Part shown: positions 9,101-14,335 of the stretch, piece by piece
How the letters are laid out: every line of letters starts with the position of its first letter
How positions within the stretch are numbered: the stretch's first letter is position 1
Source: 73-13 sp035556395
GTDB lineage: Bacteria > Actinomycetota > Actinomycetes > Actinomycetales > Microbacteriaceae
Assembly: GCA_035556395.1 (NCBI GenBank)
Contig: DATMFB010000232.1
Coordinates: 1-14,335 of the forward strand
Length of the DNA stretch: 14,335 nucleotides
Direction of reading: 5' to 3'
The notes under the pieces: model-generated
What the model was told of the DNA's origin: nothing
Database searches by the model: none
Seen by the model: only the letters and a program-made list of their open reading frames with translations
Position numbers and translations under genes: made by a program

Positions 9101-12100
9101 CGCGGTCCGCGACTTCTCGACCCGCACCGATGTCGCGAACCCGGCCTGGCCGACCGCGCTCACGCTCCAGAAGGTCACGGCCACGAACACCTACAGCTAC
9201 ACGGGCTTCTCGGTGTCGAAGTCGGTCGACATCGGCCCGGCGGTCGATGAGAGCGGGACGCCGATCGACCGGCCAGGCCCGTACGAGTTCACCGCGACGT
9301 GCAGCTTCCTCGGCGCCTCCGCGCTGAGCACGACGTTCTCGCTCGCGGATGGCGACACCTGGAGCTCACCGACGAACATTCCAGCCGGCTCCTCGTGCAC
9401 TGTCACCGAGACGACGGCGAATGGCGCCGGGAACGCGACGACCGACATCACCCTCACCAACGGCATCACGGATCCGCCCGTGCCGCACCTCGACACGAAG
9501 ACGGTGGGCTTCGTGCTCGCGCCGGATTCCACGGGCGTGATCGACGTCTCCCTCGCGTTCGAGAACACGTTCGGCGCGGGCCGGCTGCGGATCGACAAGG
9601 CCGTGACCGGAGCCGGTTCGGGCGCGTGGGGCAATGCCGACTTCACGGTCGACGTGGTCTGCACGCTCGCCTCGGCAGTGCCCTCGACCGTGTACACGGG
9701 CTCGTTCACGCTGTCGAAGACGGTTCCGAGCACCCCGGTCATCACGAACCTCGCGACGGGCGCCAGCTGCGCCGTGAGCGAGTCGGCGGTGGGCGGTGCG
9801 AACACGACCTCGGTCTCGCCCACCTCGATCGTGATCACGAACGCGACGGCGACGCCGCAGGTCGTCACCGCGACGAACACCTTCCAGGTCGGCACGGTCC
9901 GAGTGACGAAGGTGCTCAGCGGCGCTCCGGCCGCGAGTCTCGCTCCGGCGACCGGCCACACCTACGAGTTCGAGATCACCTGCACGCGCACGGTGAATGG
10001 TGTGGCGGAGAGCATCGACGCCGCCATCCCCGGGGGCACCACCCGCACGGTGACCGGGGCGGGCTCCGCCGACTGGACCGGGCTGCCGACGGGCGCCTCC
10101 TGCACCGTGTCGGAAACCGATTCCGGCCTCGCGACGAGCACCACGATCTCGCCGACCGGTGGCACGGTCACCGTCGGCAACGGCAACACGCAGACGGTGA
10201 CGGTGACGAACGTCTTCGGGAACGGCTCCCTGCCGGTCAGCAAGACGGTCACGGGCAGCGCCTCCGCGTTCGCCCCGGCGAGCTTCACGGCGACGGTCAG
10301 CTGCACGTGGAACGGCGCCGCGGTGCCGCTGGCGGCCGGTGGGGTCATCACCCTGACGGACGGCAGCACGACGACCGTCAGCGGCGTGCCGATCGGCTCG
10401 GTCTGCTCCGTCGCGGAGAACGACCACGGCCAGCAGCTGCCGAACCCGTCCGACCCGCTCACCGTGACGGTGACCGACGGCGGCACCCCGACCGTGACGC
10501 TCGGCCTCACGAACCTCTACGAGGTCGCGAGCCTGACGATCACGAAGCAGGTGCAGACGACGTCGAGCCCCGTGCCGACCGGCTTCGCCTTCTCCGCGGT
10601 GTGCACCTTCAACGGGGCCGAGGTGCTGAACACGACGTTCACGCTCGATGCCACTGAGGTCCAGACCTTCAATGGCCTGCCCGCGCGCTCCGAGTGCACG
10701 ATCGTCGAGACCGACGACCGCGGCGCCGATGACACCATCGTGTCGGGATCGTCCACGGGTGGCGCCGCGCCGGACCAGGCGACGCGCACGATCGTCTTCG
10801 CGAGCCTCACCGCCGACGCGGCCGTCGCTCCCGTCACGCAGAACTCGGCGACCTTCCGCAACACCTACGGGGTCTCCGGGCTCTCGGTGACGAAGGCGCT
10901 CGACGGCGCTGCCGCCTACCGCGGCTCGACCGACACCTTCCCCGTGGACGTGTACTGCGACTACGGGGTCGACGTCCTCGTCGACGAGACGGTCAACCTC
11001 TCGGCCGCCTCGCCGACCGCGAGCTGGACCTCGGTCGTCCCGGGAGCCGTGTGCACGATCACGGAGACCGACGCGGGCGACGCCGACGTGACGACCATCG
11101 CGATCGACGGCGGCGCGGCCACGACGACCACGACGACCACCATCACCGTCGTCGACGGCTCGGTCACCGACATCGACATCACGAACTGGTACCTCACCGG
11201 CTCCGTCGCGGTGACCAAGTTCTTCGAGGACGGCGCGGCCGGAGCGAAGTTCGGGACCCGCGACTACCGCGTGGAGCTGGCCTGCACGCTCGGCGGCACT
11301 CCGTTCACCGTCCCCGGCGGCGGGATCCGCACGCTGAATGCGACCGACCCCGACACCACGTACACGGGCCTGCCGACCGGCACCGAGTGCGCGCTCGCGG
11401 AGCTCGACACCGGCGGCGCGGTCTCCACGCGGATCATCGACGCGACGACCGGCGCGAGCGGTCCCACGCTCGTCGCCCCGGCGACCGCGGGCTGGGCCCT
11501 CACGATCGACACGACCGGCGCGCCGCTCGCGACGACCGACTACGCGCAGACGCCGCTCGGCGTCGTCAACCGCTACGAGTTCGCCGAGCTCAGCGCGACG
11601 AAGGCGGTCGACACCGGCGGCGCACTGGACGCGAACGGCAACCCGGTCGAGTACGGGCCGTTCGAGGTGACGCTCACCTGCACGCTCGACGGTGTCGCCA
11701 TCGACGCCCTCGAGTCGGCGACGCAGTCGTTCTTCCACGGCGACACGGTCACCTGGACCGAGCTCGCCGTCGGCGCCGACTGCATCATCGAGGAGACCGA
11801 TCCGGCCGACGCGGCCTCGGTCGAGCTCGAGGTGACCCAGGGCGCCACCACCGCGCTGCCGGTGACCTCGACCTCGGTGGTGCTCGATCCCCTGAGCGAC
11901 ACCGCCTCGGGCGGCAATGCGATCGCCGTGGCGAACACCTACGAGGCCGTCTCGATCGCGATCGAGAAGCGCATCATGGGCACCGACCAGGGCCGGTCCG
12001 CAGGGCCGTTCCCGATGACGTTCGTCTGCACGCTGATCGATGCGAGCCACCCGGCCCCCGGCCTCCTCGTCCGCGACACGACGGGCGACATCGGCGGACC

Positions 12101-12425
12101 CGCCGCGCTGCGGATCCAAGAGGACGACCTCCCCGCGGGTGCGTCGTGCGTGGTGACGGAGACGGATGCCGGCACCGCGAACGCGACGTCGATCTCCTTC
12201 GACGGCGGCCCGGCCGTGCCGAGCACCCGTGGCACCTTCGTGCTGCCGCTCGGACTGACGACCGTCGCCACGATCACCGTGACCAATGTGTTCGATCTCG
12301 CGTTGACGGGCTCCGCGGGGACGATGGGCGGCCTGCTCATCGGCCTGACCCTGATGCTCTGGGGCGCGGCCGCGGTCATCGGCATCGCGCTCTGGCGTCG
12401 ACGACGAGTCACCGCCATCGCCTGA
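3120..12425 (+). CDS. Giant modular cell-wall-anchored surface protein (adhesin-like, ten DUF5979-type repeats)
   Basis: Predicted secreted, wall-linked fibrous protein of 3101 residues; ligand unknown. The signal peptide has an unusually long Arg-rich n-region (1-26), a hydrophobic core (27-41) and likely cleavage after AAAA (about 47). About nine large modules follow, each opening with a strand-borne Lys (K59, 204, 390, 559, 774, 1005, 1196, 1433, 1604) and ending near an Asn, as in DUF11-like beta-sandwich repeats; a GPGPGPGPG linker sits at 760-768. Ten DUF5979-type modules of roughly 100-140 residues begin at K1894, 2034, 2160, 2264, 2375, 2476, 2592, 2700, 2828 and 2950. Each has the plan xxxK...C...CxxxE...xNxY/F. 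The C-terminus carries LALTG (3060-3064), a membrane helix and RRRR, a class E sortase-type sorting signal. ATG 3120 has GGGGA 7 nt upstream and an in-frame TGA just before it. Likely monocistronic. Confidence 0.9.
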   Translation: MQGFRAAGARRRGRHAKPSARSPFFRLIAGVLVALLGIGTLSTAAAADDDPTSVLGLTKSLAPSTVLPLVPGGTVNYRVELVCSNLEPTGCLNAALTDVVPAPLVLNLMSLSVSGSTFTNTSSGNTIQLGFTQPVFGGVGLDDGSSVVVTYSATLPSNVSGDWNGVDLVNTAVFTAANAVNSGLSRAAVVTPIVPLTLVPGITKSFDPTSTPAVPGAPVGLTITTWNASNQSVDELTIQDPKDGSPNPFQDTLQIVGISQLTPPTGADRVAVQWLDAVSGLWQPASPVAQPIPGDPDDLLIGAPASADILGVRLAFRSSTGTIPVTAPGGEASIVFDTVIRTGVTAGPSGTTVENTATAQATKELADSGPVDAPATLTLQQAVLGPLLTKSFDDHKLVPGESTTASLEAGNGDYPIIRMDVTEPAAPNKNLLEQGLRFDGFVDADVEWPAGATDAVFTYFYDDGNGTPVPLTAPAAFPAPELGRAVTGFTVRYNGAMPPRAYAAIPFTVTALPVVGLLDITETNVAWAELERGDGLTASVTADDDLTRTPARVNTTIDKQIVPGDIWSVPGSSAVILTEAKVNRRDDVPDSTVGAQVLKISDPAAPSGTIDGFWDRFDLQAIAPTAVPANATVTANWWNAATQTWEPLPGATAVGPVSGWTYSIPTGIRSDPDFGGIQLVFEPTAPGTLLQPGFTVAPYFQVALRSDLRSAPGTPAVDPTGATPVPVPNIAQARVENDNADPIFAIDDDPAQIIVNPTDGPGPGPGPGSPLADKEWIDPAGDPSQIQARTANDAIARLLWTTSGLPLDRAVVTDPAPATATSTGLPAVENTVFDAFDLVSIAPIDSSTDPSMRFDAVTGVLYFSASTDMWVEITSTVCSPASACDGQFPGYTLTPTQKADARGVRLVFEESPTRASRITSPLDPAVGSGVARSAGFRPIDLTFEIRDEKRSNGDAVTGRASYNAGLALVDNTVRVDGWIDTTSYSTVADDDIMILDVPLNVTVTKEWDQTQLGLPPVGSDADRYPLSTATIVATNETAARVNTLELTDPNPTLPSADSAFEYLNLYQIIGVTVPIGTTSSEVVITYAADPLNPVSYTIAAAQLLSPATLADATAITVRHDGRIEEGASTELRYLAQLRAETRTSHTLLTTGLAPDNTVRAWVRDPGGTALQGGVVLDDDDAHINIVTPTYSVNAFKTITPEYRYQEQLQRNVTVELSGQPAGTVRTLEMTYTDADPRFWNAYDFTGFLPTTLVAPITRVEVEALVGVDYAYDSILDVIEVTCAGDTDLAACWQPVDTKTGTPGSSVTLVLGSIDPADIRGLRYTIDRADGANWERPYNARQPVRFTADRRVNLLIGPSGANVDPVPSTQPYIPPTENAPEETVLGRTTNELVVEGVGGWPRQITPTPLEWRETADADDYTDLLHRQNAVRIVKNPAGDVSPGTTIPFQIEVANTGDWDMTGLEIVDTIETDGSGARLVIPTTVPGDPAIFTYQLRNGSGVVQPAPAFTATPSVPLATITFEPVSPTFTLPSGWSLTITANLEVRADIPANENIGNAAVVTTDRVFDACVGAVNAVNQPVVNNVEPCTTTTTVHTVAASPLQIIKGVRGDGGGVLGSTPGDANYDDLGILAYPGAPSTAYCEDPNWDPDGTPSTGDEYYRSPCVPITRPGGGEEWRVDVKNSGNIPSTRLAMIDVLPSYDDRGVIIDQARSSRWTPTFLGDLVVSVSGTTYAAGAVVTVEYLPTVPTTVCNRLDILSQMTGQPVTPADLQPGEPASCITEVNGGRGWLTYDEGTMTPDDLAAVKALRIVVTYQDAGPAIEGLLPGETLTLVYRSQTAPYAERAESQDRDSIAWNSIAGGALGVDPANPATPYPSLIREPRKTGIAMALGKLELAKLVSTPGGWPFGAVMPDDYDFTLECTSVGEDVPLRGLALEDLSEVTLDADGTVLTINNGVASPAPGSTPWSYVNLPLYADCTITEVPTPTAVVSLSPASATAVRDFSTRTDVANPAWPTALTLQKVTATNTYSYTGFSVSKSVDIGPAVDESGTPIDRPGPYEFTATCSFLGASALSTTFSLADGDTWSSPTNIPAGSSCTVTETTANGAGNATTDITLTNGITDPPVPHLDTKTVGFVLAPDSTGVIDVSLAFENTFGAGRLRIDKAVTGAGSGAWGNADFTVDVVCTLASAVPSTVYTGSFTLSKTVPSTPVITNLATGASCAVSESAVGGANTTSVSPTSIVITNATATPQVVTATNTFQVGTVRVTKVLSGAPAASLAPATGHTYEFEITCTRTVNGVAESIDAAIPGGTTRTVTGAGSADWTGLPTGASCTVSETDSGLATSTTISPTGGTVTVGNGNTQTVTVTNVFGNGSLPVSKTVTGSASAFAPASFTATVSCTWNGAAVPLAAGGVITLTDGSTTTVSGVPIGSVCSVAENDHGQQLPNPSDPLTVTVTDGGTPTVTLGLTNLYEVASLTITKQVQTTSSPVPTGFAFSAVCTFNGAEVLNTTFTLDATEVQTFNGLPARSECTIVETDDRGADDTIVSGSSTGGAAPDQATRTIVFASLTADAAVAPVTQNSATFRNTYGVSGLSVTKALDGAAAYRGSTDTFPVDVYCDYGVDVLVDETVNLSAASPTASWTSVVPGAVCTITETDAGDADVTTIAIDGGAATTTTTTTITVVDGSVTDIDITNWYLTGSVAVTKFFEDGAAGAKFGTRDYRVELACTLGGTPFTVPGGGIRTLNATDPDTTYTGLPTGTECALAELDTGGAVSTRIIDATTGASGPTLVAPATAGWALTIDTTGAPLATTDYAQTPLGVVNRYEFAELSATKAVDTGGALDANGNPVEYGPFEVTLTCTLDGVAIDALESATQSFFHGDTVTWTELAVGADCIIEETDPADAASVELEVTQGATTALPVTSTSVVLDPLSDTASGGNAIAVANTYEAVSIAIEKRIMGTDQGRSAGPFPMTFVCTLIDASHPAPGLLVRDTTGDIGGPAALRIQEDDLPAGASCVVTETDAGTANATSISFDGGPAVPSTRGTFVLPLGLTTVATITVTNVFDLALTGSAGTMGGLLIGLTLMLWGAAAVIGIALWRRRRVTAIA

Positions 12426-12434
12426 GCGAGGAGC

Positions 12435-12472
12435 GGGCGCCTGCACCTCGGTAGGATCGAGGTGCAGGCCCC
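12435..12472 (+). terminator. Strong hairpin after the surface-protein gene, also enclosing the predicted purA -10
   Basis: A perfect 12-bp stem pairs 12439-12450 (GCCTGCACCTCG) with 12458-12469 (CGAGGTGCAGGC) around the 7-nt loop GTAGGAT. The stem extends by three G-C pairs (12435-12437 with 12470-12472) if C12438 is bulged. It starts 10-14 nt after the surface-protein stop and is followed by CCTTCCTG rather than a T-run, as in many actinobacterial L-shaped terminators. It may end the 9.3-kb transcript, or act as an operator at the purA promoter, or both. Confidence 0.6.
12452..12457 (+). promoter_or_regulatory. Predicted purA -10 hexamer TAGGAT
   Basis: TAGGAT matches TATAAT at four positions and the TANNNT pattern. 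It lies 34 nt before the purA start, which leaves room for a leader of about 28 nt carrying the GGAG ribosome-binding site at 12482-12485. It is located in the loop of the 12-bp inverted repeat. No clear -35 box is seen near 12429-12434. This is inference from motif and position. Confidence 0.4.
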
Positions 12473-12491
12473 TTCCTGATCGGAGCACCTC

Positions 12492-13799
<1,308 letters not shown>

Positions 13800-13824
13800 T
13801 CAGGTCCGACGAACGCATCACCGC

Positions 13825-13830
13825 TACCCT
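13825..13830 (+). promoter_or_regulatory. Predicted leaderless -10 hexamer TACCCT for chorismate mutase
   Basis: TACCCT fits TANNNT and is followed by exactly 6 nt (GAAACG) before the GTG at 13837, the same geometry as upstream of pyrE and xth. No Shine-Dalgarno sequence is present in the 37-nt gap after purA. The chorismate mutase gene can therefore have its own leaderless transcript besides any read-through from purA. Function is inferred. Confidence 0.5.
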
Positions 13831-13836
13831 GAAACG

Positions 13837-14127
13837 GTGACCGCCGACCCCGAGCTCGCGGAGCTCCGCCAGAGCATCGACAACATCGACGCCGCGCTCA
13901 TCCACCTCCTCGCGGAGCGCTTCGCCGCGACGCAGAAGGTCGGGAAGCTGAAGGCGCTGCACGGGCTGCCGCCGTCGGATCCGGAACGCGAGCGCTGGCA
14001 GGTCGCGAGGCTCCGCGCCCTCGCCGAGGACGCGCGGCTCGACCCCGAGTTCGCCGAGAAGTACTTCAACTTCATCGTCGCCGAGGTCATCCGTCACCAC
14101 TCGCGCATCGCCAACGGCGAGGCGTAG
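13837..14127 (+). CDS. Chorismate mutase, short AroQ type
   Basis: Predicted cytoplasmic enzyme converting chorismate to prephenate, the branch point to phenylalanine and tyrosine. The 96-residue all-helical product aligns without gaps to the numbering of the E. coli P-protein mutase domain: R11, R28, K39, D48, R51 and E52 are all present. At the last helix V84 and H88 stand where the E. coli enzyme has Ser84 and Gln88; this is compatible with the short actinobacterial AroQ subclass, some of which need DAHP synthase as a partner for full activity (known for the mycobacterial enzyme; inference here). No signal peptide is visible, so it is the intracellular form. GTG 13837 is chosen because the ELAELRQSID helix begins right after it and a TANNNT hexamer is 6 nt upstream. 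It lies 37 nt after purA. Confidence 0.93.
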   Translation: MTADPELAELRQSIDNIDAALIHLLAERFAATQKVGKLKALHGLPPSDPERERWQVARLRALAEDARLDPEFAEKYFNFIVAEVIRHHSRIANGEA

Positions 14128-14130
14128 GGG

Positions 14131-14229
14131 CCCTTCGACTCGCCCTTCGACTCGGCCTTCGGCCTCGCTCAGGGGTCGGTGGGGGCAGTGGGATCTTCCG
14201 GTTCCTGAGCGAGCGCAGCGAGTCGAAGG
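14131..14229. repeat. REP-like inverted repeat with tandem 12-mers between convergent genes
   Basis: The left side begins with two tandem copies of CCCTTCGACTCG (14131-14142 and 14143-14154), followed by GCCTTCGGCC and TCGCTCAGG (ending 14173). The right side (14204-14229) is the complement: CCTGAGCGA, then GCGCAG, then CGAGTCGAAGG. Outer and inner arm parts match perfectly, while the short middle differs. The loop is about 30 nt. The position between two converging genes suggests a bidirectional terminator; the CCTTCGAC...GCTCAGG theme resembles dispersed intergenic palindromes I recall from high-GC actinobacteria, so it may also be a multi-copy REP-type element. Confidence 0.65.
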
Positions 14230-14233
14230 ACGA

Positions 14234-14335
14234 TCAGAGCCCCGCGACGAACTCCCGCACGTCGGCCTCCGCCGACGGCAGCTCGAGCACCTCGACTCCG
14301 CTCAGCTCGACCCCCGAGAGCCGGCCGATCACGAG
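14234..14335 (-). CDS. C-terminal fragment of an unidentified protein
   Basis: The minus strand is open from the window edge to a TGA at 14236-14234, giving 33 codons that end in VLELPSAEADVREFVAGL. The third codon positions are nearly all G or C, as in the genes around it, and the stop lies just beyond the REP-like element, as expected for the end of a real convergent gene. The fragment is too short for me to recognise a family. Start, length and function are outside the window. Confidence 0.6.
   Translation of the reverse strand, partial: LVIGRLSGVELSGVEVLELPSAEADVREFVAGL

Noticed and set aside
11121..11150. Thr codon run (ACG/ACC repeats) in a DUF5979-type module, considered as a slippage hotspot.
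   Set aside because: The codons are mixed rather than a pure repeat and any triplet change would stay in frame; weak grounds for a functional claim.
11051..12454. A 467-codon plus-strand frame inside the 3' part of the surface-protein gene.
   Set aside because: The product is a His/Arg/Asp-rich shadow. The main frame here has intact DUF5979-type repeats and the anchor signal.

Overview
The window is high-GC bacterial DNA, most likely from an actinobacterium of the Microbacteriaceae or a close relative. The evidence is very strong G/C preference at third codon positions, GTG starts at four genes, apparently leaderless genes (TANNNT hexamer exactly 6 nt before the start codon), a pyrE/TrmH-like gene pair as seen in other actinobacteria, and a LAXTG-type (class E sortase) anchor motif. 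The family-level placement is inference.

Layout. Positions 1-1231 are housekeeping: the 5' end of an exodeoxyribonuclease III gene on the minus strand, a 17-bp divergent intergenic region, then pyrE and a SpoU/TrmH-family RNA methyltransferase, probably co-transcribed. Positions 1232-12425 hold what looks like an accessory two-gene module: a 512-residue LuxR-type regulator resembling the C-terminal part of MalT-like (LAL) proteins without their ATPase domain, followed by a 3101-residue secreted surface protein. The surface protein has a signal peptide, about nine large beta-sandwich-like modules, ten DUF5979-type modules, an LALTG anchor motif, one membrane helix and an Arg tail. Positions 12426-14127 return to housekeeping: purA and a short AroQ chorismate mutase. 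The window closes with a REP-like inverted repeat and the 3' end of an unidentified minus-strand gene.

How it may work together. The regions before the regulator gene and before the giant gene each carry two GGGTGA(A/T) direct repeats exactly 12 bp apart, plus one inverted relative. MalT-type regulators are known to bind asymmetric GGGGATGA-like boxes arranged as direct repeats. My main hypothesis is therefore that the regulator controls itself and the giant adhesin through these boxes. All ten DUF5979 modules keep a Lys (first strand), a Glu (in a CxxxE motif) and an Asn (last strand), the layout of spontaneous Lys-Asn isopeptide bonds, and all ten keep two cysteines, so the stalk may be doubly cross-linked. 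No tRNA, rRNA, CRISPR array, insertion sequence or phage gene was seen, and no gap over 300 bases lacks a gene.
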